This document shows positions 10,180 through 23,120 of a stretch of DNA of 64,000 nt, one piece after another. Origin of the DNA: Saposhnikovia divaricata. Lineage: Eukaryota; Streptophyta; Magnoliopsida; Apiales; Apiaceae. The stretch covers positions 99,936,580 through 100,000,579 of the forward strand of contig CM071595.1 in NCBI GenBank assembly GCA_036435485.1, written 5' to 3'. Positions within the stretch are counted from its first letter, which is position 1. Each line of letters begins with the position of its first letter. Made by a program: the position numbers and the translations under genes. The notes beneath the pieces were generated by a model. The model had not been told where the DNA came from, ran no database searches, and was given only the letters and a program-made list of their open reading frames with translations.

Positions 10180-13100
10180 TGTAATAACCCTAACTTCAGT
10201 AATGTTACAGTGGTCACATGAATAGTAAATTCCGAGGATTTAGAGAAATGGTATATAGGTACCCTATAATGGAAACATAAAATGAATAAACAGAAACCAT
10301 ATTAGTGTCGTACAATGGAAATAAGTGACTCGAAATGACGTTAGATTTCAGAAATTCCTGAAGCATGGATTTTGAGGATTTTGATTTCGAATAAGCTTCT
10401 ATTGGATATTAAGGAGCATGGAAACATTATAAGAATTATATATTGAGGAATTAGTGAATTTAGATTTAACCTAGGGATTATTAAGTTAAGAAATACCAAA
10501 GGAAATTGGATTGTTAAATGGTTTCAAAACCCCTGAGATAATGAGGTACATTCGAAACGAACCATAATTAGACGAGTATGGAGATTAAACAACCAAGATT
10601 ATAACATAACAAGGATATATACCACATTATTATTACCAAGAATGCTAGTAAATTACTTAGGAAAATCAAGAAAAAGATTAAAGGATGCATTGGATGACAT
10701 CATGAGTGACATCACCATCCACTAACTTGTTTTAAGGGCAAATTAGTACTTTGGCAAGGATTAAACCACAAAAATATCTACCAAGCTTCCACCATACACT
10801 AGATTAACAAGAGATTAGTAAGATAAGATCAAAAAAAAGAAGCAAAAGAACTCTCCCCCTTCCTCATCTTTCCATTCGGCCCAAAGAAAAAAAAAGAGAA
10901 AAAGGAAAATCAAAACCCTAGCAAAAATCAACTACAAATCTAAGGAAAATTCATGGAGTTTCTTGGAGGTTAGAAAGAGATATTCCCAAAGTTTCAAAGC
11001 CAATCATCATCTTCTTCATAGGTAATAAAATCATTCAAGTTACTTGATGAATAGTAGTGAATAGTAGAATCTTAGAGTTAACTTTGTTTTTATGGATCTT
11101 TTAGTTAATTCAAGGTTGTTCAAGGTGTGTCCAAGGATTACTAAGGATTATTAAGTGTTCTTCAAGCTTCAAAAAGGTATAACAACCCTTGCCCTTTTGT
11201 GTTTATGATGGATAATGTTATGTTTAGTGATTAAGTGGTATAAAGGTTATGTTTATGATGTTATAGTTGTTTATATGTGTTTGAATGATTATGGAAATGT
11301 GTTGTGGACTTGTAACCATGGCTGGTGAAGCATACCACATGGTGTAGGTGAGGATTATGGTGTTTGATAATGGATTTGGAGGAGTTGGATTTATGAAAGT
11401 ACGAAATTATAGCCGTTATAATGCCCGATTTTCGTTAGGATGTAAGTTGCCCTGTTTTGGACCCCCTGCATCCGTACGGTACTCTACTGTCCAGGTCCCT
11501 AATTAACTATGAAATGATAGAGCTTAGTTCATAGATCGTTTTGATATAAGGTGCGTTAAAATCTGATGAACGGTTTAGGAGAAAAGTCAGTTTTAGTGAA
11601 AGCGGTTCAGAAACCGAGAAACTGTAAATGTATCAAACTTGAGGTTACAATTACCACACTTTAACATTGTTAAAAGTCACGAAATTTTGGGATAGTGTAG
11701 TAGGGTGGTCAGAGGATCCTTGACAGTTGACCTTACATTAAAATTCGAAATCCATATTTTCTGAGAATTTTTACAGTTAAGTGTGGTCGTTAAGGAAAAT
11801 GGTGAAAACCCCTGAAACTTCGATTTAGGTTATAAACGGTTGAGTTCTTGAGCCTTTGGGATAATAATAATACGTTAAACATATATTAAAGTTTCAAAAG
11901 GTAATGTTATACAAGAGTGTAGTGAGTAAGAGATGTGGTTCTAACGATGGTCCTTTTGTGTTTATAGAAACTCCGGAAGAGGGACGAGCCATATCGTCAG
12001 GATATCGAAACCGAGGCAAGATTTCTTCTATCCCTATTTGTAAAACTACTTATCTTCATAAAGAGACTTGATTTTGTGAAATATATATGTGATGCTATTA
12101 TTACTATATTGTGAAGAAATTGTCCTCCTTGAGTATTAATATTGAAAAGAAAGATATCTGAAGATGTATATGAATATGGATATGAGTATAAGATGTATAT
12201 GAATATGAATGAGAGTATGAGATGGATATGTATAAAGATGATTATGCATGAATTGAACAGGCCTTATGATTAAGAGAATAAGAGAGAATGGTATCAGTTG
12301 TTATCGAGGGTTATATGGTTATAATATTATATTAAAAATGTTCTTATTGAGTATCAGTGGTTTAATAAACATTATTTGATTAACATTCATTACTCTTAAA
12401 GTAGATGGAATATTTTACGAAAATAAAAGTATATTTGATTTCTGAATTTGAAAGAGAGGTCTGAATCATAATCAAAGCCTTATGATATATATATATATTT
12501 TATAGAAGTAATGTGTGAGAATGGAAATGATATGAGAGAATGATATGTGAAAACGAAAGTGAGAAAATGGAAATGTGGAATGATATTTTAAAAAAAAAAA
12601 AAAAAGAGAATAACGACGTGATAAAAAGGGGGATTGCAACAGACTTGCGTAAGTGGCTGTGTCAGGGCTGTGTGCGACACAGTCCAGCATTTATTATTTT
12701 TATTACGGCACGAAGATGCCAAGGGAGGATGTTAGCAGGTGGCCTTCCTCCAGGGATGATCTTCATTCCTTCTACCGGTAGTAAAAAGAGAGCAGGTACG
12801 ATTAGGCGACTGATCATCGTCCTAACGTATCAGGCGACAGCAGATATCCCCAATGTTTTTGAAAAGAAAGTGTAAACAATGGTTTTCAGATTTCTATACT
12901 GAAAACAGAATAATGATATGAGATGATGGAATGATAGTTACAGATGAAGAAAAACTGATATTATATTATTTCAGATTTCTATACTGAAAACAGAATATTG
13001 ATATGAGATGATGATATTATGGATACAGATGAAGAAAAACTGATATTATATTAATATAGATTACTTTCTTATAATAGTGAGTGGATGATGTATTATTAAA

Positions 13101-13674
13101 TAGGAGCTTTACTCTTCCTTAAGGAATTTATTTGTTCCCTGCTATTACATATGCCTATACATATATGTATACTTGTTTACATTTTAAATTTTAGTTACAG
13201 AATGATCTTGCTGAGCTATTATAGCTCACTCTTGCTACTTATGTATATAGCAGCTAGGTCCCATGCCGATACTACGTACCACACCCCGCAAGAGGGTAAG
13301 GGAAAGGCGACCTTTTGAGCGAGTGCTGGCGACCATCCCCGAGGTAGTGGCAAGCGACGGGGCTTAGTATACTTATGTGAATTAAGTGTGTAAGTTGTAA
13401 TAAACTTTAGTTGTTGAAGTGCTTCCTGTAGAAGCTTTGTTCAACAATGTACTTAGTAAATTCTGGGCTTGTAATAACTGCTAACTTTAAAACTTTTAAA
13501 TATTGTGGTTGTTGTTCTATGGGCATATGACTGGTGTGTGTGTGTATTAGTGTGGGGTCAACTGCCTATTTATTTATTTATAAAAAAAAAAAAAAGACTA
13601 CAGAGATATTGATATTGATCGGAAATTGGACTTTGACGGCCCGGATCCTTGACCCCGGATCCCGGGGCGTCACA
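10180..13674 (+). repeat. Element B 5' LTR
   Basis: 3495 bp. Differences from the 3' LTR that I could see: GCATTGG here against GCAGTGG (about 10690/17720), a 16- versus 14-A run (about 12590) and a 14- versus 15-A run (about 13582). Confidence 0.92.
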
Positions 13675-13676
13675 GA

Positions 13677-13688
13677 TGGTATCAGAGC
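13677..13688 (+). other. Primer binding site, initiator tRNA-Met (element B)
   Basis: TGGTATCAGAGC two bases after the 5' LTR, the standard plant initiator-Met primer complement. Confidence 0.93.
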
Positions 13689-13867
13689 TAAGAGTCATAT
13701 GCTCATAAACAAAAGTGATAATAATAAATGTATCAGTTATAATATAAATTGTGAACTTCCATCAAGTTCAGGGGTGGTATATCGCAGGTAGTATTTACTT
13801 TAAGCATATATTATAATTTATTAGACTGTTACTAATAGAATTTTATGTTTTATTATAGGGAGCGGAG

Positions 13868-14755
13868 ATGGTTGAGCCGAGTCAGGACCCCCAGTGGCTA
13901 GGGAGGTCAGAGCAGGAGCTATTAGATCTTCAGCTGGCCGGGGTAGAGGTCCCCGAGTATGCAGTTGAGGACCTCAGGGAGAGACGCCGGGCGGCGGCTA
14001 GAGAGCGATTAGAGAGAGATGAGGCAGAGGAGCAGAGACGGAGAGATGCTGTGGCCCTAGTGCCATATATGGGTAGACCTTCTACAGGATCTGACGAGGC
14101 AGGTCCTTCCAGAGTGAGATCGGAGATCCCAGAGGAGGAGAGGCCACTGCGTAAGAGGCCTAGGTTGTCAGTTATACCTGAGGAGCCGATTGAGTGGAGG
14201 GATATTCAGATGATTCCCACTCCTGTCCGACCCATCCCGGTGCCGTCACCAGTTCCATCCCCACTACCTAGTCCTGACCCTATAGATGATCCTTTTGAGC
14301 AGTTTACCCCTCCAGGGCATTTTGGTTTCTTTGAGGAGGAGGAGGATCCTTCAGAGGATGCTGAGACAGAGTCGGTTCCTCCATCCCCACCCTTTGCACC
14401 ACCACCACCTCCACCTGTGGATGCACCTCCCCTAGCTGTACCCCCTCAGGAGGCACCCTTACCGGCGGGTGACTCACTTTCAGCTACCTTATTGACCGAG
14501 TACTTTGCTCTTCAGGGACAGTTGGAGGAGTCCCGCAGGACTATAGACACCCTTCTACAGAGGTTAGAGAGAGGGAGAGGAGGGGTTATCCCGGATGGGA
14601 TATCTCTGGGGATGATCAGTATTGAGCTACGAGCATTGGGAGATCTTAGGAGGTTGTTGGGAGATAGGGGAGACCCGGCGTGGAGGGCCCAGATAGTTGA
14701 TACGGTTACTACCATGGTGGTCCAGATACGGGATGTTGTCAGGGCAGGGGTGTGA
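13868..14755 (+). CDS. Element B extra ORF upstream of gag, function unknown
   Basis: Open 295-codon frame between the primer site and gag, same strand, starting ATG at 13868. It is clearly more GC-rich than its surroundings. I recognise no domain. Visible layout: an Arg/Glu-rich helical N-terminus (residues 35-61), a basic patch RKRPR (95-99) that could be a nuclear localisation signal, a Pro-rich centre with repeated PSP and PPP runs (118-200), and a Leu-rich C-terminus (205-295) with a possible coiled coil (LLTEYFALQGQLEESRR...LLQRLE). A long open frame with biased composition in an element whose LTRs are almost identical suggests recent coding function. Extra ORFs upstream of gag are known in some plant Ty3 lineages (for example Ogre); homology to those is not claimed. 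An adaptor or nucleic-acid-binding role is speculation. Confidence 0.65.
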   Translation: MVEPSQDPQWLGRSEQELLDLQLAGVEVPEYAVEDLRERRRAAARERLERDEAEEQRRRDAVALVPYMGRPSTGSDEAGPSRVRSEIPEEERPLRKRPRLSVIPEEPIEWRDIQMIPTPVRPIPVPSPVPSPLPSPDPIDDPFEQFTPPGHFGFFEEEEDPSEDAETESVPPSPPFAPPPPPPVDAPPLAVPPQEAPLPAGDSLSATLLTEYFALQGQLEESRRTIDTLLQRLERGRGGVIPDGISLGMISIELRALGDLRRLLGDRGDPAWRAQIVDTVTTMVVQIRDVVRAGV

Positions 14756-15255
14756 GCCGGGATAGTAGTTGTCACTAATCAGACTAGTCATCTTGCTGAT
14801 GTCATTTTGGGGATTAGTTTAGTTGTCCACTGTTTTAATCCCAGTCTGATTAGAGGACAGTTAGTAGTACTTTTGGTGATATCGGATTAGTATGTACGAC
14901 TATGTTTTGGGTTTCGAACCTTGTATTAGATGATGTATATTATTAGCAGTAAAAGATGTTGTAACCAAATTGTAAAATATTTATGTACATTAATGAAGTT
15001 TGTGCATTTCTATCTAAATTTTTGCTGTATATTTTTGTATAATAAATGTTGAGACTCAGAAATATCGATATATAAAAGGTGATTGACTTAATGAAAAGGC
15101 TATCGTGTTAAGGGCGATACACTTACTTACTAAAATTATGGTATAACTAGATGTAAATCGCATGATAAAGATATTGTGATATGCAAATGAGTTAATTAAT
15201 GATATAATGATGTATATGGTAACCCAAATTCGGGTAATTAATAAGGACTATTGTT
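14756..15255 (+). other. Spacer between extra ORF and gag (element B)
   Basis: About 500 bp, AT-rich, no ORF of note. It may carry signals for expressing gag separately; nothing specific is visible. Confidence 0.5.
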
Positions 15256-16614
15256 ATGTACAGAACTATGCCGCCTAGACGTGACAGTAGAGCGAATGCA
15301 AGGGAAAATGAGAGAGACGAAAGAAGTCGAAATATCGAAGGTACTAGACTGAACGAAAATGCTCATAATGAAGAAAATCATGAAGAAGGAGAAGAGGAAT
15401 CAACTGGCCAACAAAGGAATCCGGGAGGTGATCCCTTTGCCCAATTCATGGATTTATTAAGGCAGAATTTAGCAAATCCATAGAATCCTCAACCACCACC
15501 TGTTCTCCCCAACCAGGCAGCTAGTTCCTTTCGTGCCTTTAAGTCATTAAAGCCCCCAGAATTCGAGGGAACCACTAACCCAGTAGTAGCCAGGGCATGG
15601 CTAAAAGAAATGGAGAAAGCTTTCGAAATACTGAGGATAGAGGAAGATCAGAAAACAGTTTTTGCAGCCTACCTCCTAAAGGGAGAGGCAAATTACTGGT
15701 GGGAAGCTAGAAAGAACCTAGAGGAAGCGGGAGTGATAACCTGGGAGCGTTTCACTAGGGTGTTCCTAGAAAAGTATTCTCCTAGGTATCTAGAAAACCA
15801 AATGGAATTAAAGTTTCTGGAGTTAAAACAGGATAACCTAACAGTGGCAGAGTATGAAAATAAATTCTCAGAACTGTCGAGGTTTGTTCCCGAGTTTGTG
15901 CGTACTGAAGAACAACGTGCAAAAAGGTTTCAACAAGGGTTAAAACCCTGGTTACGAACGAGAGTGGCCCCATTTGAGTTAACTGATTATGCTGCAGTGG
16001 TTCAAAAGGCATCAATTATAGAGGCCGAGAGTGAGCAAGCTCAAATAGGTCGAGAGAATAAGAAAAGAAGATTTGAGGGCCCAAAAGGAGGTTCAAGTGA
16101 GGGAAGCTACTTTAACAAAGGAGGTAAAGGACAAAAATCTCAATTTGTGGGAAAATCGGGGGGTAACAAGACTACTAGTGTGACGGTGAGTCAAGGTGGA
16201 AAATCTTCGGGAACATTTCAGTCCAATCAATCACGACCACCATTACCAGATTGTGAGACGTGTGGTAAAAAGCATATAGGAGTCTGTAGAGTGCTGGGAA
16301 TAACTTGTTTTAAGTGTGGACAAAAAGGACACTACTTTAACCAGTGCCCATCAACTGATGCAAACCCTAGAAGAGATGTTAAGTGTTACCAGTGTGGGAA
16401 ACTAGGACACTTTGCTAGAGATTGCCGTTCAGGTGGGTCATACGCATCAGGACAGAGTGGGGCTGCTTCAAATAGGCCTACTGCTAGAGTGTACAACATG
16501 ACCTTAGGGGAAGCGTTGACAAAACCAGATGCGGATACAGGTACTTGCTTTTTCGATTTAAATTTTGTGTGTAAGTCTTTGGTTAAGGATCGACTTAATC
16601 AATTAATGGAATAA
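15256..16614 (+). CDS. Element B gag with one in-frame TAG
   Basis: One frame (452 codons) interrupted only by TAG at 15481-15483. The likely start is the second Met at 15268 (MPPRRDSRANARENE, a charged N-terminus). After the TAG the capsid-type retrotransposon gag core is plain: KPPEFEGTTNPVVARAWL, YLLKGEANYWWEA, WERFTRVFLEKYSPRYL, KFSELSRFVPEF. Then come a Gly/Ser/Lys-rich linker and three Cys/His motifs (CETCGKKHIGVC, CFKCGQKGHYFNQC, CYQCGKLGHFARDC). It forms the particle and binds RNA. The frame ends soon after ARVYNMTLGEA...ADTGT, which in chromoviruses leads into the protease, so pol has been deleted here. The TAG may be a nonsense mutation or a readthrough site; the context (CCATAGAATCC) does not decide it. 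Confidence 0.85.
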
Positions 16615-17197
16615 ATAAGTTAATAAAATAGATAAGGAAAATCAGTATCTGTTAAGGGCTAGGAAACGTTACGAAAAGAAAAGTAGGAGTGTTTTGGGAA
16701 AACACAAGCTTGTCGAGACGAACAGGAAATATATATTATAGGTAGTATTTTCTTACAATTGTTTTAAAGAATATTATTAGAGCTTATTTTCTGGAAAATT
16801 TTACAGAGAGGAGCTATAGGAATATTGAGGAATTAATATTTATGTCATGATAGAGATCAGAAGATGGTCAAACCATAAGTGAGATACACTACCATTCAGA
16901 AAAGGTCAATGTAGTGGCAAATATCTTCGTCAAAAGAGGAAGGAGAGACGAGATAATCTGGAATGACTTGAAACAGGAGAAGATTGGTGAGGAAAAGACA
17001 GTAAAAAGGACTGCTATTGATAAACTAAATGGCATGTTGATGAATGACAAGAAGTTATGTTAGTATATTTCTGCGCAAACAAGATAGATATATTATAGAA
17101 GGAAAAAGGGTAAAGGAAATAGTGTGGAAGTTAGAAGGTGTGAAGGAGAAAGATACTTATGGACATTTCCAACATGATTCCGGGACGGAATCCTTTT
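16615..17197 (+). other. Element B 3' non-coding internal region
   Basis: AT- and AG-rich sequence with no coding signal, lying where protease to integrase would be in an autonomous relative. Confidence 0.7.
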
Positions 17198-17210
17198 AAG
17201 GGGGGAAGGA
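17198..17210 (+). other. Polypurine tract (element B)
   Basis: AAGGGGGGAAGGA immediately before the 3' LTR. Confidence 0.88.
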
Positions 17211-20200
17211 TGTAATAACCCTAACTTCAGTAATGTTACAGTGGTCACATGAATAGTAAATTCCGAGGATTTAGAGAAATGGTATATAGGTACCCTATAA
17301 TGGAAACATAAAATGAATAAACAGAAACCATATTAGTGTCGTACAATGGAAATAAGTGACTCGAAATGACGTTAGATTTCAGAAATTCCTGAAGCATGGA
17401 TTTTGAGGATTTTGATTTCGAATAAGCTTCTATTGGATATTAAGGAGCATGGAAACATTATAAGAATTATATATTGAGGAATTAGTGAATTTAGATTTAA
17501 CCTAGGGATTATTAAGTTAAGAAATACCAAAGGAAATTGGATTGTTAAATGGTTTCAAAACCCCTGAGATAATGAGGTACATTCGAAACGAACCATAATT
17601 AGACGAGTATGGAGATTAAACAACCAAGATTATAACATAACAAGGATATATACCACATTATTATTACCAAGAATGCTAGTAAATTACTTAGGAAAATCAA
17701 GAAAAAGATTAAAGGATGCAGTGGATGACATCATGAGTGACATCACCATCCACTAACTTGTTTTAAGGGCAAATTAGTACTTTGGCAAGGATTAAACCAC
17801 AAAAATATCTACCAAGCTTCCACCATACACTAGATTAACAAGAGATTAGTAAGATAAGATCAAAAAAAAGAAGCAAAAGAACTCTCCCCCTTCCTCATCT
17901 TTCCATTCGGCCCAAAGAAAAAAAAAGAGAAAAAGGAAAATCAAAACCCTAGCAAAAATCAACTACAAATCTAAGGAAAATTCATGGAGTTTCTTGGAGG
18001 TTAGAAAGAGATATTCCCAAAGTTTCAAAGCCAATCATCATCTTCTTCATAGGTAATAAAATCATTCAAGTTACTTGATGAATAGTAGTGAATAGTAGAA
18101 TCTTAGAGTTAACTTTGTTTTTATGGATCTTTTAGTTAATTCAAGGTTGTTCAAGGTGTGTCCAAGGATTACTAAGGATTATTAAGTGTTCTTCAAGCTT
18201 CAAAAAGGTATAACAACCCTTGCCCTTTTGTGTTTATGATGGATAATGTTATGTTTAGTGATTAAGTGGTATAAAGGTTATGTTTATGATGTTATAGTTG
18301 TTTATATGTGTTTGAATGATTATGGAAATGTGTTGTGGACTTGTAACCATGGCTGGTGAAGCATACCACATGGTGTAGGTGAGGATTATGGTGTTTGATA
18401 ATGGATTTGGAGGAGTTGGATTTATGAAAGTACGAAATTATAGCCGTTATAATGCCCGATTTTCGTTAGGATGTAAGTTGCCCTGTTTTGGACCCCCTGC
18501 ATCCGTACGGTACTCTACTGTCCAGGTCCCTAATTAACTATGAAATGATAGAGCTTAGTTCATAGATCGTTTTGATATAAGGTGCGTTAAAATCTGATGA
18601 ACGGTTTAGGAGAAAAGTCAGTTTTAGTGAAAGCGGTTCAGAAACCGAGAAACTGTAAATGTATCAAACTTGAGGTTACAATTACCACACTTTAACATTG
18701 TTAAAAGTCACGAAATTTTGGGATAGTGTAGTAGGGTGGTCAGAGGATCCTTGACAGTTGACCTTACATTAAAATTCGAAATCCATATTTTCTGAGAATT
18801 TTTACAGTTAAGTGTGGTCGTTAAGGAAAATGGTGAAAACCCCTGAAACTTCGATTTAGGTTATAAACGGTTGAGTTCTTGAGCCTTTGGGATAATAATA
18901 ATACGTTAAACATATATTAAAGTTTCAAAAGGTAATGTTATACAAGAGTGTAGTGAGTAAGAGATGTGGTTCTAACGATGGTCCTTTTGTGTTTATAGAA
19001 ACTCCGGAAGAGGGACGAGCCATATCGTCAGGATATCGAAACCGAGGCAAGATTTCTTCTATCCCTATTTGTAAAACTACTTATCTTCATAAAGAGACTT
19101 GATTTTGTGAAATATATATGTGATGCTATTATTACTATATTGTGAAGAAATTGTCCTCCTTGAGTATTAATATTGAAAAGAAAGATATCTGAAGATGTAT
19201 ATGAATATGGATATGAGTATAAGATGTATATGAATATGAATGAGAGTATGAGATGGATATGTATAAAGATGATTATGCATGAATTGAACAGGCCTTATGA
19301 TTAAGAGAATAAGAGAGAATGGTATCAGTTGTTATCGAGGGTTATATGGTTATAATATTATATTAAAAATGTTCTTATTGAGTATCAGTGGTTTAATAAA
19401 CATTATTTGATTAACATTCATTACTCTTAAAGTAGATGGAATATTTTACGAAAATAAAAGTATATTTGATTTCTGAATTTGAAAGAGAGGTCTGAATCAT
19501 AATCAAAGCCTTATGATATATATATATATTTTATAGAAGTAATGTGTGAGAATGGAAATGATATGAGAGAATGATATGTGAAAACGAAAGTGAGAAAATG
19601 GAAATGTGGAATGATATTTTAAAAAAAAAAAAAAGAGAATAACGACGTGATAAAAAGGGGGATTGCAACAGACTTGCGTAAGTGGCTGTGTCAGGGCTGT
19701 GTGCGACACAGTCCAGCATTTATTATTTTTATTACGGCACGAAGATGCCAAGGGAGGATGTTAGCAGGTGGCCTTCCTCCAGGGATGATCTTCATTCCTT
19801 CTACCGGTAGTAAAAAGAGAGCAGGTACGATTAGGCGACTGATCATCGTCCTAACGTATCAGGCGACAGCAGATATCCCCAATGTTTTTGAAAAGAAAGT
19901 GTAAACAATGGTTTTCAGATTTCTATACTGAAAACAGAATAATGATATGAGATGATGGAATGATAGTTACAGATGAAGAAAAACTGATATTATATTATTT
20001 CAGATTTCTATACTGAAAACAGAATATTGATATGAGATGATGATATTATGGATACAGATGAAGAAAAACTGATATTATATTAATATAGATTACTTTCTTA
20101 TAATAGTGAGTGGATGATGTATTATTAAATAGGAGCTTTACTCTTCCTTAAGGAATTTATTTGTTCCCTGCTATTACATATGCCTATACATATATGTATA

Positions 20201-20704
20201 CTTGTTTACATTTTAAATTTTAGTTACAGAATGATCTTGCTGAGCTATTATAGCTCACTCTTGCTACTTATGTATATAGCAGCTAGGTCCCATGCCGATA
20301 CTACGTACCACACCCCGCAAGAGGGTAAGGGAAAGGCGACCTTTTGAGCGAGTGCTGGCGACCATCCCCGAGGTAGTGGCAAGCGACGGGGCTTAGTATA
20401 CTTATGTGAATTAAGTGTGTAAGTTGTAATAAACTTTAGTTGTTGAAGTGCTTCCTGTAGAAGCTTTGTTCAACAATGTACTTAGTAAATTCTGGGCTTG
20501 TAATAACTGCTAACTTTAAAACTTTTAAATATTGTGGTTGTTGTTCTATGGGCATATGACTGGTGTGTGTGTGTATTAGTGTGGGGTCAACTGCCTATTT
20601 ATTTATTTATAAAAAAAAAAAAAAAGACTACAGAGATATTGATATTGATCGGAAATTGGACTTTGACGGCCCGGATCCTTGACCCCGGATCCCGGGGCGT
20701 CACA
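17211..20704 (+). repeat. Element B 3' LTR
   Basis: 3494 bp, near-identical to 10180-13674, ends GGGCGTCACA before the CATCA duplication. Confidence 0.92.
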
Positions 20705-20996
20705 CATCAACTCTAAACGAAGTAGTTAATGAAGTTAGGATCCCATGTTTTCTCTTGCAGACGTAATTAGAATTCAATTCTTGTTAGTTTGTTAATTCTT
20801 AGTTTTATTAATTTGTTTCTTAGTTAATTATAGTTAATTAAAATCTTGTTATTTGTCTTAGCAGTGCATAATAACCATACATTGTTGCATAGGTACAAAA
20901 CTGAATTAAAACCATAACCAGATCTCTGTGGGAACGAACTCAACTTTATTCTATATTACTTGTGACCACGTACGCTTGCGTGATATTGTGTTAACA
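20705..20996 (+). repeat. Element A LTR2, right part
   Basis: Starts with the CATCA duplication and runs to GTGTTAACA at 20996, colinear with the last part of LTR1. Confidence 0.88.
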
Positions 20997-21002
20997 AGTT
21001 TT

Positions 21003-21019
21003 TGGCGCCGCTGCTGGGG
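21003..21019 (+). other. Primer binding site, tRNA-Asp type (element A, internal 2)
   Basis: TGGCGCCGCTGCTGGGG, one C-to-T change relative to the site at 5699. Confidence 0.8.
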
Positions 21020-21144
21020 CCCATCGGTGTTTTATTTTTGGTTTATGTGCTTGTCAATAGTGGTCGTTAGAGTTCACTGACTCGGATTTGTTTTTCTTAC
21101 TTATTTTGTAGTTTGGTGAGTTTCAGGTACTTGAGTGTTTGAAG

Positions 21145-21620
21145 ATGGCAGGCCAGGAGTTGCCATGGTGGGCATATTCGAGTACATCCATGCCTTATCA
21201 ATGTGAGCGGTGTTTTGGCGTTCATGATCCCTCACAATATTGTTACTACGAAGGAGTTGATCCATATGTCAGTTATGAGGAACAACCATATTTTCCATAC
21301 CATCCTCAACAGTACCAGCAAGATGTTCCAGACATGTCATATTTCTTTGGAAGTGAAGAGTTTCAACATCAGCAACCTACTCCTACTTTTCAGTCAGATG
21401 AGGGTGATGATTTGAAGGAGATTAGGAAGGAGATTATGATGCTTGTAGAGGGTCATGAGAAGAATCTCAAATCTATGGAGACACTAGTTGCTCAAGTTTT
21501 GAGTGTCTTGGAACAAGAGAAACAGCAATCCATACGAGAGGCAATTCCAGAAAATAACGATGACTTGGAGCAAGGTACTGCATGCATAATTGAAGAAGAC
21601 AAATTCCAAGAGGAGGTGAG
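21145..21620 (+). pseudogene. Element A gag-remnant ORF, copy 2, 5' part (split by element C)
   Basis: Starts ATG at 21145. It matches copy 1 but has Ser (TCA) at the place of copy 1's first stop, so the frame is open up to the point where element C is inserted (GTGAG duplication). Zinc-knuckle-like CERC...H...C, P/Q/Y-rich segment and coiled coil are all present. The rest of the same frame continues at 29754-30263. Counting the target duplication once, the two parts are in phase, so the ORF was intact until C landed. Confidence 0.75.
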
Positions 21621-23107
21621 TGTTAACACAAAATCACGCAAGCGTACGTGGTCACAAGTAATATATAAGGTTAAGTCCAAATTCGTTCCCACAGGGATCA
21701 GGTTATGGTTCTTTTCAGTAAATGCACCTATTCAACAATGTATGATCTTAATTCACTGCTAAGACAAGTAATTAATTGAGATTTTAATTAACTAAATTTA
21801 ACTAATATGCAATTTTAGAATTAACTAGCTAATGAGATCTAAAATCAAATTACTTATATGAGAATAACATGGAATTCTAACTTCATTATCTACTTCACTT
21901 AGAGTCGCAGCCTTTAATCAGTACATGTGATGGTTTTGATATCTGATCGGACAACACGAAATAAGTAAAAGCTACCTCTCGGTATACTAATACCAAACTA
22001 CGCATGCATCCACAAAAGAGATAGAAGATGGGTAGACACCAATTATGTTTAGACCCTATATCTCTATAGAATTTGAAAACATAAAGGTTTAAGCACAAGT
22101 TATCCACTTAGATCACATAGGGCAGCATAATATCTCTATTTACGCCACAAATCATGATGTTAAAACATCAACCTATCCTATGCTAGCATGGCAAGTTCTA
22201 AATCTCAAGATCCACTCTCGTTTAGCAAGAGATTAACAAATTAGATGTTCGCGACGCATCTAAATACATGAAACACAACCATACGAGGATATCAAGAATT
22301 CACCACACATAAATCTTTAAAGCATATAAACTACTAAGCTACATAGATAACTCCGTTAGAATCCCATGACAACGATTAGCTCATAATTGAACCGTTCATC
22401 GTCATGGGTTTTGATGAAAACATGATATAAAACAAGATATGAATAAAAGAAGTAATTATATTAATAAACAAAGAGTTAAGAAAACAAATCTATAATCCAG
22501 AATAACACAAAGGCTGAAGTAGATCTAGATCCGTTGCTTGTCACTAGCGTTGAATCCTTCTCTCCTTTTCCCCCTTGCAGATCTAAGCTATGTTACAATA
22601 ATAATAACTAATAATATGTCTATTTCTATTACAATGGTATGATGTGTTTATATAGGCACTACAAGTCTTGCCCAGCAAGAAAATACAAAACAGAATTATA
22701 ATAGAATTTCTGCAAGATACGTTTCCTAATTTGATTATGTTTTGTAAGGAAAATTCGAAGCTGACTTTTCTTCAGATTTTCTGGAACGTTTCCCACGTAA
22801 TTGGACCTCTGGACTATCTTAGAATGATAGGAAATCTCGTTATCTTCGCGTGGACTGCTTACGGGCCTAAAACGGACTTCTAGAACTCAAGATATGGCCA
22901 AAACAATGTAAACTGCGCAACCCTTCTCGAAAATCCGAATTTTAATCAATTAATTCCCAAAAAATTATAAAAGCATCCACTTTAGTCAACATTCTCGTAA
23001 TCCTGCACAACTAAGCAAAACACATCAAATCTACAACAACTTGAGCCCAAGACAATCAATTTAAGCCGAAATTAAGCGATCCAAGTGGATATAAAATCCA
23101 CTTATCA
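21621..23107 (-). repeat. Element C 3' LTR
   Basis: 1487 bp. On the minus strand it begins TGATAAGTGGATTTTAT and ends GTGTTAACA, like element A. A promoter-like TATATAAAC is visible on the minus strand near 22650. Confidence 0.92.
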
Positions 23108-23120
23108 CACCCCCAAACTT
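23108..23120 (-). other. Polypurine tract (element C)
   Basis: Minus strand AAGTTTGGGGGTG directly before the LTR; a hairpin GCTTG-AGGA-CAAGC lies just upstream (23129-23142). Confidence 0.85.

Larger units (their letters stand above)
10180..20704 (+). mobile_element. Element B: chromovirus-like non-autonomous Ty3 element with an extra ORF
   Basis: 10,525 bp, inserted in LTR2 of element A with target duplication CATCA (10175-10179 and 20705-20709). LTRs of about 3.5 kb start TGTAATAACCC and end GGGCGTCACA. Initiator tRNA-Met primer site, an extra ORF, gag, and a polypurine tract are present. The internal region is only 3.5 kb: protease, reverse transcriptase, RNase H and integrase are missing. 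By eye the LTRs differ by about one substitution and two homopolymer-length changes, so insertion is very recent. Lineage is inferred from the gag type, three Cys/His motifs and the Met primer (chromovirus, perhaps Tekay/Del). Confidence 0.9.

Noticed and set aside
12540..12875. 111-codon ORF in the LTR of element B (and its copy at 19647-19904)
   Set aside because: Begins in low-complexity A-rich sequence, has no domain, and its length changes with the poly-A run.
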